Origin: an uncultured Clostridium sp.
GTDB taxonomy: Bacteria; Bacillota_A; Clostridia; TANB77; CAG-508
Direction: 5' to 3'
Length of the DNA stretch: 64,000 bases
Assembly (NCBI GenBank): GCA_948466265.1
Contig: CAOJZU010000003.1
Location: forward strand, 1-64,000
Position 1 is the stretch's first letter, and every line of letters begins with the position of its first letter. Below are positions 49,813 to 58,106 of this stretch, in pieces. A model generated the notes under the pieces. It ran no database searches. It was not told the origin of the DNA and saw only the letters and a program-made list of their open reading frames with translations. A program made the translations under genes and the position numbers.

Positions 49813-49901
49813 ATCCTCCTTCAACTTTTTGTACTTATTTAGCACATATTGAATAAATTATACCATAAATTTTACATAAAGTCAAAAATCTATTTCATTG
49901 A
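49813..49901 (-). repeat. Duplicated 89-bp leader/promoter, copy 1
   Basis: This matches 51044-51132 at all but about six of 89 positions. It contains a promoter (TTGACT, 17 bases, TATAAT; 49857-49885) and an untranslated leader with AGGAGG. It also contains TCAATGAAATAG, the final codons of spoIIIAH, although spoIIIAH lies only next to the other copy. Confidence 0.8.
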
Positions 49902-49902
49902 C

Positions 49903-49924
49903 ACTACTATGTATTGAAGGTTTA
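49903..49924. repeat. 22-bp direct repeat, copy 2
   Basis: Identical to 48634-48655. The two copies bracket the HD-like gene and the 49342 cassette. Confidence 0.75.
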
Positions 49925-49938
49925 AATAATATATTTTG

Positions 49939-50259
49939 CTAACACAAATAATTTCTCCTACCATATATCATACGAGAAATGTATACTTTCTTATTATCAT
50001 AATCAATTGTATATAAAACAACAAAATTTTTTACTACAATTCTGTGATATTCCCTTTTTAATTTATCAACTTTGCCAATTTTCATATATAATTCTGGATT
50101 TTTGCTTAGATTAGAAACTTTTTCATACATCATAGAAATAATTTGTTTTGCCGAATTAATTTGATTTTATTTTTGAGAGATATAAATGTAAATTTCTGCC
50201 ATTTCTTCAATGCATTCTTCTGTAAATTCTATGTCGAATAAACAGTTTTCAAATTCCAT
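49939..50259 (-). pseudogene. RelE/ParE-type toxin with an internal stop
   Basis: The frame from ATG 50259 reads EFENCLFDIEFTEECIEEMAEIYIYISQK, meets TAA at 50167-50169 (codon 31), and resumes in the same frame as NQINSAKQIISMMYEKVSNL and VKNFVVLYTIDYDNKKVYISRMIYGRR, the usual ParE/RelE C-terminus. The restored length is 106 residues. A stop at this place means a dead toxin unless it is read through. The break is a plain nonsense codon, unlike the CGGN sites. Confidence 0.7.
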
Positions 50260-50419
50260 ATTTTTCTTCAAACTCCTTAACAACATCTGCCATTTTTCTT
50301 GTTCTTCCATTTTCTATATCGTCTTCAGATTTCAATAGACAGTTAATCGTTTCTTTGTCAAAATAATTTTTATTGTTACTTTCTTTTTTTATTGCTTTCA
50401 CATTAATAACTTGTTTCAT
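50249..50419 (-). CDS. RelB-type antitoxin
   Basis: This 56-residue acidic protein (KQVINVKAIKKESNNKNYF, ENGRTRKMADVVKEFEEKYGI) starts after AGGAGGCG and ends overlapping the toxin start. Order and size fit a type II antitoxin. It is still intact while the toxin is not. Confidence 0.65.
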   Translation of the reverse strand: MKQVINVKAIKKESNNKNYFDKETINCLLKSEDDIENGRTRKMADVVKEFEEKYGI

Positions 50420-50524
50420 ATAAACGCCTCCTTACAAATTTAGTATATCATGAAAGATATTATTATACAACATAATTCGAAGTTTTTCTTATAAATTTCA
50501 TTTACAAAATTCGACAAAAACAAA

Positions 50525-50560
50525 GAAAAGAGCACACCGTTTGGCATGCTACTTTTCCCT
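50525..50560 (-). terminator. Terminator of the 50585 gene
   Basis: AGCATGCC and GGTGTGCT pair around AAAC, with a T-rich run after it on the minus strand. Confidence 0.65.
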
Positions 50561-50584
50561 TGAATCTTCATAGTTTGATTCTCA

Positions 50585-51037
50585 CTAAGGAACAATTATA
50601 ACTTTTTTGAGTCTTTTTCCCATGCAGTTCGGATTGATTTCTTTGAGGTATTTGAGAACTTTACTGTTGTAAGGAATAAATAGGTCTGGTCTAATACCGT
50701 CTCGAATCAAAATCTTGTATTCGACTTCTGACCTTCCAACAATAACAAAGTCTCTGTAAAACCACTTTGTTTCGCCGTAATCATCTGTAATAACGACTTT
50801 GTCACCTTCGACGTTGATGGTGTAAGCAAAATCACAAGCGTATGTCATATACATTTGAATAATTGAAAGCGCTATTAAAGTGATAATACATACTCCATGA
50901 ATCAAAATCTTAGCAGTATTTGAAGATACTTTATTTGACATTAAAGATGTCCAAATACTGTAAAGGCACAAGACGACAAGCTCTGTTGCAATGAGAATTT
51001 TAAAGCTCCTACTAGTTATCTTCCGTTCAAACCTCAT
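50585..51037 (-). CDS. Membrane protein, cassette gene
   Basis: This 150-residue protein has two transmembrane helices (ILIATELVVLCLYSIW and ILIHGVCIITLIALSIIQMY) and a C-terminal soluble domain. Its start, ATG 51037, follows AAGGAGGATACATCT. RFERKIT uses in-frame CGG arginine. The family is unknown. It lies directly after spoIIIAH on the same strand with its own promoter (51088-51116). Confidence 0.65.
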   Translation of the reverse strand: MRFERKITSRSFKILIATELVVLCLYSIWTSLMSNKVSSNTAKILIHGVCIITLIALSIIQMYMTYACDFAYTINVEGDKVVITDDYGETKWFYRDFVIVGRSEVEYKILIRDGIRPDLFIPYNSKVLKYLKEINPNCMGKRLKKVIIVP

Positions 51038-51043
51038 AGATGT

Positions 51044-51132
51044 ATCCTCCTTCAACCTTTTGTACTTATTTAGCACATATTAAATAAATTATACTATTAA
51101 TTTTACATAAAGTCAAATTTCTATTTCATTGA
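51044..51132 (-). repeat. Duplicated 89-bp leader/promoter, copy 2
   Basis: See 49813-49901. This copy includes the genuine end of spoIIIAH at its distal end, so it is probably the source copy. Confidence 0.8.
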
Positions 51133-51741
51133 TATATGTATATTTTCTACTTCACTACCTAGTTCACGCGATATTATGTTTTGGATTTGCGCAATTTCTT
51201 CTGGTTTAAGTTCTTCTTTTCCTATTATTACACTTATGCTATCTCCATTTACAAATATAATATTATCACTAAAACCTTTAGTTGTTAGAAGATTTTCTGC
51301 AATCATTATTGCATTTTGTAGGTCATTAATTTTATCTATTTCTTGGCTTGCAATTGCCTTTTGTTCTGGAACTTGATTTGCACTATTTATTATTTCTTGA
51401 TATCTTGATATTATTTGAGAATACATTACATTTCTTTCGAGTTTAGATTTTGCAAAGTAATCTCCATTTTCTACGTTTGTATTTGTTTCCTTTGTATTTT
51501 CTGTATTTTGTTCTTGATTTTCATTTTTACTATTCTCTTGATCCTTGTTCTCTTCTGTTACATTAGTACTTACTAGTTCTGCATCTCCTAGTTCTGCTAA
51601 ATTTATTGATTTATCTAATTCTGTAGATGCTTCTTTCCCAAGCTGTTTTCCATAATTTGTATCATAGTTTAAATACCCTGCTGTAATTAACATCAAGCTT
51701 ATTACTAAAATTGCTAATTGATTCTTTTTAATAATTTTCAT
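51121..51741 (-). CDS. spoIIIAH: Stage III sporulation protein AH
   Basis: SpoIIIAH spans the mother-cell side of the forespore channel with SpoIIQ. It has an N-terminal membrane anchor (KKNQLAILVISLMLITAGYLNY), a charged linker, and the ring-forming domain with RNVMYSQIISRYQEIINSANQ and DNIIFVNGDSISVIIG. ATG 51741 follows AAGGGG. 206 residues. No recoding site. Last gene of the spoIIIA operon. Confidence 0.92.
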   Translation of the reverse strand: MKIIKKNQLAILVISLMLITAGYLNYDTNYGKQLGKEASTELDKSINLAELGDAELVSTNVTEENKDQENSKNENQEQNTENTKETNTNVENGDYFAKSKLERNVMYSQIISRYQEIINSANQVPEQKAIASQEIDKINDLQNAIMIAENLLTTKGFSDNIIFVNGDSISVIIGKEELKPEEIAQIQNIISRELGSEVENIHISMK

Positions 51742-51757
51742 ATAGACCCCTTCTTTC

Positions 51758-52385
51758 TTAATTAATAGAAAATACCTGTACCTTATGAGTTGCAACCCCT
51801 GTAACTGCTGAGACTGCTGAAATTATATTTGCTTTTACATTTGCATCATTTGCACCTTCTGCAGTTACAATTACTCCTTCAACTTTAGGGTTTATTATAG
51901 TTTGTGTCGCAGGAACATTTGCACCGTTTTCTTCAGTAAATATTATTTCTTTATTTACACCTTGCTCTTCAACAGTTCTAACTCCACCTGAAGAATCCGT
52001 TTCAGATGTATGTGATGTTGTGTTATTTTCATTATACATTGGAACAACTTCACTAGAATTTGTATATGTAACTAATACATTTACCTTTCCGTACTCCTAC
52101 CATCGTTGTTAAAATATTTTCAAGTCTTTTTTCTAGCTCATCATCTGTTTTATCTTTACTTTCTTTATCTGCTAATACTTTAAATGCGCCTTGTTCTTCT
52201 TGTTTAGTTTCTGATTTATCATTTCCGCCTAAAATAACATTTATTGCAATTAAAGTTATAATTAAGATAACTAGAAATACTACCATGTTTTCTATCTTTC
52301 GTTTCTTTGTCTTATCTTCCTGTTCCACATTTTCAGGTTTTTTAATAATTAAGCTTTTAATCTTGTTCATTTGTTCCTTAAACAT
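51758..52385 (-). CDS. spoIIIAG: Stage III sporulation protein AG, one CGGA recoding site
   Basis: SpoIIIAG forms a ring in the mother-cell membrane. After a transmembrane helix (MVVFLVILIITLIAINVILGG), the ring domain is joined at CGGA 52088-52091, read as Gly (TMVGVGKVNVLVTYTNSSE). It ends VQVFSIN after the KVEGVIVTAEGANDANVKANI motif. Start ATG 52385 follows TGGAGG. 208 residues. Confidence 0.92.
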
Positions 52386-52401
52386 AAAGTTTTCCTCCAC
52401 T

Positions 52402-52968
52402 TCATTTTGAATTTACGGTCATATCCTTAAGAGCCACACCATAATTTTCATTTATCTTTTGTTTTATTCCTTCAATTTCAGAATTACTTAAAGTATTTTC
52501 TACTGACATTTTTCCTATCTCTACCTTGTTAACCGATATATTTATATCAGTTTCTTTTACTTCTTTTTTTGCTTCTTTTGTTACTGCTAAAGTTACATTT
52601 TTTATAATTCCTTCTTCTAAATTAAAATCTAAACTTATATTTTCTACACTATATCCCATACTTTCTATGTCAGATTTCATTTGTTTTTCAATTTCTTGTT
52701 TATATGTATCTTCTACAGTTATACCTTCTATTTTACTGGATACTTCTTCGGTATTAAAATATTTTTCGTATTTCGAATAGTCTATTTTCATATCAGAACC
52801 AGTTATTAACTTTATACCTGGTGATATGATTACATATAATACATATATTCCAATAATTGTTTTTATGTACTTTTTGCTATTACCATTTGGTAAAATCATT
52901 TCTAAGATTGTTACAACTATAACACAAATTATTATTTGCTCTGCCCACGAGCTTATATAACTTATCAT
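52402..52968 (-). CDS. spoIIIAF: Stage III sporulation protein AF
   Basis: SpoIIIAF has two N-terminal transmembrane helices (EQIICVIVVTILEMILPNG, TIIGIYVLYVIISPGI) and a soluble ring-building-like domain. 188 residues. Start overlaps the end of spoIIIAE by 4 bases. A CGG in ATA TCG GTT crosses codons. No recoding site. Confidence 0.9.
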   Translation of the reverse strand: MISYISSWAEQIIICVIVVTILEMILPNGNSKKYIKTIIGIYVLYVIISPGIKLITGSDMKIDYSKYEKYFNTEEVSSKIEGITVEDTYKQEIEKQMKSDIESMGYSVENISLDFNLEEGIIKNVTLAVTKEAKKEVKETDINISVNKVEIGKMSVENTLSNSEIEGIKQKINENYGVALKDMTVNSK

Positions 52969-54117
52969 CTGTACATCATCCCACTATTCGTAATTTTTAT
53001 CACAAGCGTTAAACCAATCATTAGCATTACTGATACTGAAGCTATCATTCCAAGTAGTAATTTGAATGTTCCGCCCATCTGCTCTAATACTGAAACTATT
53101 TTTTTATCTGCAATAGGTTCGCTTAAAGCAGCGGTTAGATTAAATGCCACAGACAGGACAGCAAGCTTTATTATAGGTACAATACATATTGCAAGTACTA
53201 CAAAAATTCCAATAAATCCAACTGCATTTTTTAGTATATTACTACATCCTAAAACTGCATCTACTGTTTCTCCGAAGTATTTTTCCGTACAACTGGTATA
53301 GTACTTGTGACAACTGCTTTTGTTGTTTTTACAGTTAGTCCATCAACCGAGCTTGTCAGTGTTCCTTCTAATGATAGCACTCCGGACAAATATTGTAAGT
53401 GCTAAGCCTAAAACCCAAACTACACTTGATTTAAAAAACTTTGATATTTTATCTATTTGAATTTTATCAGAGATTTTTGATACTATTCCAAGTGCTGTAC
53501 CTATTAATATAAGTGGTAAAAGCACTTGTACAATAAAGTTTCCTATAAATGTAATAATTAATAGTAAGATAGGTTGTATGGTAGATGCTGTAACTATATT
53601 CCCTGTTGTTATCATAAGTGCTAGAAGTATTGGCAGTAAGCAATTTATAAACCCTACCAGATTATTTATCGTGTCTTTTATTAAGACTATTGTTTCAGAA
53701 AAGTTTGTCATAATTAGGGTAACTATTAGCACATATTGAACATAGTATGTTATTTCTCCTGTTTTGTTATTTCCCATGCCTTCACTTATATTTTTTATAA
53801 TGCTATGTATTATTATAATGATTAATATGTATCCAAGACTTGTTATTGTTTTTGTAACTTCGCTTCCAAGTATTTTTAAAATGCTTCCGAACAAGTCCCT
53901 CAGCTTTTATATCCCCAGAAATTGCTTCTTTATATAAATCGCCTACATCCATATTTTCAAAGCTTTCAGAGGTATATTTTTCAGCTTGTTTTATAAATCC
54001 AGATATTCCAAGTGCTTCTTCTTGTCCCCCTATAATTTCTTCTGTTTCAGCTCCATAAATTATATTTGTATTAAATATAGTAAAAGCAAAAATTAAAATA
54101 ATTATTATTTTTTTCAT
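52965..54117 (-). CDS. spoIIIAE: Stage III sporulation protein AE, four CGGA recoding sites
   Basis: SpoIIIAE is the polytopic membrane core of the SpoIIIA complex. It has a signal peptide (IIIILIFAFTIFNTNIIYG) and about eight helices. Four sites are read as Gly: 53886-53889 (AEGLVGSILKILGSEV), 53381-53384 (TIFVGVLSLEGTLTSSVDG), 53284-53287 and 53271-53274 (IPVVGKILGETVDAVLG). Total 382 residues with the C-terminal LAEPIAD-like LSEPIADK. Three different frames are needed without recoding, so no part of the operon shows the effect better. Confidence 0.94.
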
Positions 54118-54132
54118 ATGTTCCTCTTCTAA

Positions 54133-54521
54133 TTAAGGTAAGATCTTAAGTACTGTCTCAAGCATTGATGAAATTATTGGAATAGACATTGCGATGATAG
54201 CGACCTTTCCACCTAAATCAACTTTTGATCCAATTGCATTTTCACCTACGTCTTTACATATGCCGTACAGCAAATTCCGTTAGAATGGCAATTCCTGTTA
54301 TTTTGATTAGTATTTTTAGAAATTCTTTGCTTCCGACTTATTTTTTCTGAAAAGTCACTAATAAATGTAACTATTCCTGCAAGTTTGTCCATAAATATAA
54401 ACATAATTAAGGCACTTGCAATTAAAGATATGTATACTGCAAACTCAGGCTTGTATTGCTTTATAATGATTATAATAACTACTGCTGTTAAGGCTATTCC
54501 AACTATTTTTATAATATCCAT
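54133..54521 (-). CDS. spoIIIAD: Stage III sporulation protein AD, CGGA and CGGC recoding sites
   Basis: SpoIIIAD is a small four-helix membrane subunit. CGGA 54332-54335 gives EKISGSKEFLKILIKITGI, and CGGC 54262-54265 gives ILTEFAVGICKDVGENAIGSKV, the conserved EF..ICKD.GE..I..K signature. This is the only CGGC site seen. The protein ends LETVLKILP at TAA 54133. 128 residues. Confidence 0.92.
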
Positions 54522-54551
54522 TTATACTTTCCTCCTTATGTTTAGAAAAGC

Positions 54552-54746
54552 CTACAAGTTAAACATAGTCCTAACAGAATCAAATAGATTACTAATTTCT
54601 TGTATAACCATTGTAAGGACTATAACAAGGCCTGCAAGAGTTGTCATCATTGCTTGGTCTTCTCGCCCCGCTCTAACTAATACTTGATGTAATACTGCAA
54701 CTAATATTCCGATTGCCGCAATTTTAAATAGTAAATCTATACTCAA
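54552..54746 (-). CDS. spoIIIAC: Stage III sporulation protein AC
   Basis: This 64-residue two-helix protein reads LFKIAAIGILVAVLHQVLVRAGREDQAMMTTLAGLV in segments, typical of SpoIIIAC. Its CGG triplets all cross codons (ATC GGA, GCG GGG), so no recoding is needed. Confidence 0.93.
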   Translation of the reverse strand: MSIDLLFKIAAIGILVAVLHQVLVRAGREDQAMMTTLAGLVIVLTMVIQEISNLFDSVRTMFNL

Positions 54747-54773
54747 AAGTTATCCCCCCTGTCTTTTGTTTAC

Positions 54774-55285
54774 CTATATTAATATAATAACTACTCCAAG
54801 TCCCACAATTATGCCAAGACTTTTATATAGTTTTGCATTTTTCTTTTGTTCTTCTTCTGCTATGTCTATTTGGTCAGATATAAAATTCTCTACTAGTGCT
54901 ATTTCACTAAGTTGTCCGACTAGCGTCTGTCTTCCCAAGAAGTTTTTCTAAATCTTCTAAAACTTTTAAATCTTCTTCTTTCATATTTGTTTTTGAATTT
55001 CTAATTGCATGTTTCCAAGCTTCTCCTGCTTGATACTCCTTCATATTTATGCTTGCTTCTTTAAAAATTTTACCGTACTCCACCTTCAAATTCTTTTGAT
55101 AAACTTAAAAAAATTTCAGGAAGCGGCTGATATGTATATTGTATTTTTGTTTTAAGTATGTTTAGAGCTACTTTAATCTTCTTTAAATCAGTTACTCTGT
55201 CTTTATATGAATTTGCAATAATGGAGCCAAGAAGACTGCATACTAGAAGTACAAGTAATAATATGATCCACTTGATAATTATCAT
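54774..55285 (-). CDS. spoIIIAB: Stage III sporulation protein AB, two recoding sites
   Basis: SpoIIIAB resembles the GspF-like inner membrane proteins. CGGT 55072-55075 (FEGGVGKIFKEASINM) and CGGA 54915-54918 (GKTDASGQLSEIALVENF) are read as Gly. It ends AKLYKSLGIIVGLGVVIILI with the C-terminal helix. 169 residues, normal. It lies between spoIIIAA and spoIIIAC. Confidence 0.93.
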
Positions 55286-55362
55286 ATCTTTGTCCTTTCT
55301 TTATATATGTTTATTCTTCTTATACTATATATATTCGAAAATTTTGAGTTTAGAACAAGAAA

Positions 55363-56250
55363 TTAAGGTTTATTTATGCTTTCTATCTTTCCTTTTTCGT
55401 TATGGCTTAGGAAAATTATTTTTTTAAATAATTTAAAATCAATCATTTTTTTGAAAACAGGGTTTTCTAATAAATTTTCCATATTTTCTCCATGTGCTGT
55501 AAATATTCCTTGTACTCCCGAACACATACAATATCTTATAGCTCTTATATCGTCTTCATTTCCTATTTCATCTGCAATTATGACTTTTGGTGACATACTT
55601 CTAACTAGCATTTCAATTCCAATACTCTTTTTTATATTGTTTAATATGTCAGTTCTTATTCCAAGGTTATTTTGTGGTATTCCCCTGTGCATAGCTGATA
55701 TTTCTCCTCTTTCATCAACTACTCCTACTGTTATTCCACTAAAATTAAGCTCTGGTATTCCATTGCTAATATTTTTTGCTAAATCACGAATTATTGTTGT
55801 TTTACCTGTTCCTGGGCTTCCAACTATTAATGTGTTATATACGTTATTTTTTTCTAAATCTAATACATGTTCTATTATATTTTTGGAGCTACCTTCTATT
55901 TGTTTTGCAATTCTAAAATTTAGACTATATATGTAAGATATGTTTTTGACACTTCCGATTTTCTAAAACAACGTCTCCTGTAATTCCGAACTCTATGGCC
56001 TCCTTTAATTGTTATATATCCGATTGCATATCTGGTTTTGATAAGTATATATTGAGTTATCACAGACAAATTGTAGTGTTTTAAGTATTTCTTCTTGTTT
56101 TACGTTATAGTTTATGACGTCTTCTTTTGACGTAAATTTAAGAATAACTGGTCTATTTACTCTTATTCTTATTTCTTCTAATTCTTCAAGATTATAATTA
56201 GAAATCAGATTAGAAATCTTATCAGGTAAATAATTTAAAAAATCTATCAT
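55363..56250 (-). CDS. spoIIIAA: Stage III sporulation protein AA, three CGGA recoding sites
   Basis: SpoIIIAA is the ATPase of the SpoIIIA-SpoIIQ feeding-tube complex. CGGA 56019-56022 (NQICNGYITIKGGHRV), 55985-55988 (HRVGITGDVVLE) and 55954-55957 (LENGSVKNISYIYSLNFR) are read as Gly. Walker A GSPGTGKTTIIRDLA and Walker B VIIADEIG are then in one frame. 294 residues, first gene of the operon. The three shifts lie within 70 bases and return the frame to the original. Confidence 0.94.
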
Positions 56251-56322
56251 TTGTTAGTTGTCCTTTTCTTTGGTTTTTACTAATTATTATATTCATGTGG
56301 AAGCTACTTTAGAACTAAAATT

Positions 56323-56351
56323 TTGACAATATTTACATAAAATGATATAAT
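56323..56351 (+). promoter_or_regulatory. Promoter of the 56400 cassette
   Basis: TTGACA (56323-56328) and TATAAT (56346-56351) are 17 bases apart. The spacer contains TTTACATAAAATGA, as in other cassette promoters. Confidence 0.75.
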
Positions 56352-56399
56352 ATTTTGGTAACTTATTGTAAATCACAAAAAGTAGAAAGGAATACGAGC

Positions 56400-56816
56400 A
56401 TGAGTGTGTATGATTTTGCGGAAGAATTAAAGTCTTCAAAGAAAGAACTGATTAATATGATTGAGAAAATTTGGACAGTTGATAGTTCTGTGATACGCCG
56501 TACTGGATATGCCTTACTCCCTATTAGGGGACTGGGTAATCCCCGGTTAGAAAAAGAGGCAGGTATTGCACTCAATGAACTTAAACCAAAGGAGTTCTTT
56601 TTTATCAAGAAGTATCCTTCTGTAAAGAAGTATCAAGCTGTTTTAAGCAATCTTATAATACAGATTGATAAGGAAATTGATTACGAAGAAAAGGTCGGCG
56701 CTATCGCAGAGAAGCTTTCTCAGGTTCATGTATCTTTGTCTGATGGCGAAACAGCCCCCGAACTGGAAAGAAAAATTCGTCAGAATGCAATAGCAATCTC
56801 AAGGATCATTTCTTAA
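56400..56816 (+). CDS. Hypothetical protein, cassette gene
   Basis: This 138-residue helical protein is unrecognised. It starts at ATG 56400 after GAAAGGAAT. GNPRLEKE uses in-frame CGG arginine (near 56543). G+C is raised. It has a perfect promoter and a strong terminator, so it is a complete cassette upstream of the divergent spoIIIA operon. Confidence 0.65.
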   Translation: MSVYDFAEELKSSKKELINMIEKIWTVDSSVIRRTGYALLPIRGLGNPRLEKEAGIALNELKPKEFFFIKKYPSVKKYQAVLSNLIIQIDKEIDYEEKVGAIAEKLSQVHVSLSDGETAPELERKIRQNAIAISRIIS

Positions 56817-56842
56817 AACCATATCTATCATGTAAAATTCAA

Positions 56843-56872
56843 GCGGGAATAGCATTTTTTTGCTATCCCCGC
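56843..56872. terminator. Terminator after the 56400 cassette
   Basis: GCGGG.ATAGCA and TGCTAT.CCCGC form a long stem with a T-rich loop, followed by CTTTTCTT. Confidence 0.8.
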
Positions 56873-56954
56873 CTTTTCTTAACTTTAGGATAAAATAGGC
56901 ACACTCTAATTATTAATATCTATTTTATTCTATAAGTATAATAATTGTTGTTTG

Positions 56955-57227
56955 CTATAAAATATTGAAAGCATTTTCAATATACATATTTACACTTATT
57001 ACTTGTAATACCATACATATAACTATTGGAACCAGTATAATAACTACACCTATAATGTTTTTTGTTAATATTCTTTTTTTGCTTTTTATTATATATATTA
57101 TGCCAATTATTAAGCCAATCGGTATTAATATGTAACTTGCTACTTTCAATATACTTATAATTTGTAAACTTATAGGAACAGTTGGTACTTCAGTCCCCAC
57201 CATGGTACTAGGTGGTTTTATATTCAT
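56955..57227 (-). CDS. Small membrane protein
   Basis: This 90-residue protein has two helices (VASYILIPIGLIIGIIYII and IIGVVIILVPIVICMVLQVI) and a short N-terminal tail. The layout resembles small pilin-like or conjugation-associated two-helix proteins, but no assignment is safe. It follows yebC on the same strand. Confidence 0.55.
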   Translation of the reverse strand: MNIKPPSTMVGTEVPTVPISLQIISILKVASYILIPIGLIIGIIYIIKSKKRILTKNIIGVVIILVPIVICMVLQVISVNMYIENAFNIL

Positions 57228-57264
57228 TTTCTATTTCTCCTTTATTTATTTCAAATCGTTGTAA

Positions 57265-57990
57265 TTAGTCGTTCCAGTTATGAAAAATCTCCGAAACATC
57301 ATCCAACTCGTCAAGTCTTTCTAATAGTCTTTCCATTTTTTCAGCTCCATGCTCATCTAAATCTACATATGTTGTAGGTACCATTTGAACACTTGCTTCA
57401 ACAAATGTCAAGCCACTTTCTTGTAGCTTTTCACTAACTGCACCAAAGTCGTCTGGTGAAGTAGTTATCTCATAAAATTCGTCTTCGTTAGAAAAATCTT
57501 CTGCTCCACAGTCTAGTGCAAGTAGCATAATATCGTCTTCTGACATAGAAGTGCTTTCCTTTTCTATAATTATTACACCTTTTCTATTAAACATATATGA
57601 TACACAGCCAGTTGTTCCTAAGCTTCCACCTGCTTTATCAAATACATGTCTTACATCTGCTGCTGTTCTATTTCTATTGTCTGTTGTAGCATTTACAATT
57701 ATAGCAACACCATTTGGTCCATATCCTTCATATGTAATTTCTTCATAGTTTTCATTATTTCCTGCGCCTGCTGCTCTTTTTATTGCGTTATTTATAGTAT
57801 CGTTTGGCATGTTTGCTGCCTTACATTTTGCAATTACATCTTTTAATTTTGAATTACCTGCAGGGTCTGGTCCTCCTTGTTTTACTGCAATTAATAGTTC
57901 TCTACCTAATTTTGTAAATATTTTCCCTCTTGCTGCATCTGCTTTTCCTTTTTTTGCTTGAATGTTATGCCATTTACTGTGTCCTGACAT
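57265..57990 (-). CDS. yebC: YebC/PmpR-family protein
   Basis: YebC-family proteins act in transcription control or in ribosome rescue at proline stretches. ATG 57990 follows AAAGGAGG and begins SGHSKWHNIQAKKGKADAARG, the family signature; the longer upstream frame is unlikely. 241 residues through ETDDV-like ELDDVSEIFHNW. A CGG in GTT TCG GAG crosses codons. Confidence 0.95.
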   Translation of the reverse strand: MSGHSKWHNIQAKKGKADAARGKIFTKLGRELLIAVKQGGPDPAGNSKLKDVIAKCKAANMPNDTINNAIKRAAGAGNNENYEEITYEGYGPNGVAIIVNATTDNRNRTAADVRHVFDKAGGSLGTTGCVSYMFNRKGVIIIEKESTSMSEDDIMLLALDCGAEDFSNEDEFYEITTSPDDFGAVSEKLQESGLTFVEASVQMVPTTYVDLDEHGAEKMERLLERLDELDDVSEIFHNWND

Positions 57991-58106
57991 GTGAAATCCT
58001 CCTTTCAAAAGTAAGGCTTTTATACCTTTCACTTTTTACTAAACTATTTTATCACATATTTCTTAGTTTGTGTAGTTATTTTTTAATCTTTTTTAATTTA
58101 GACCTT

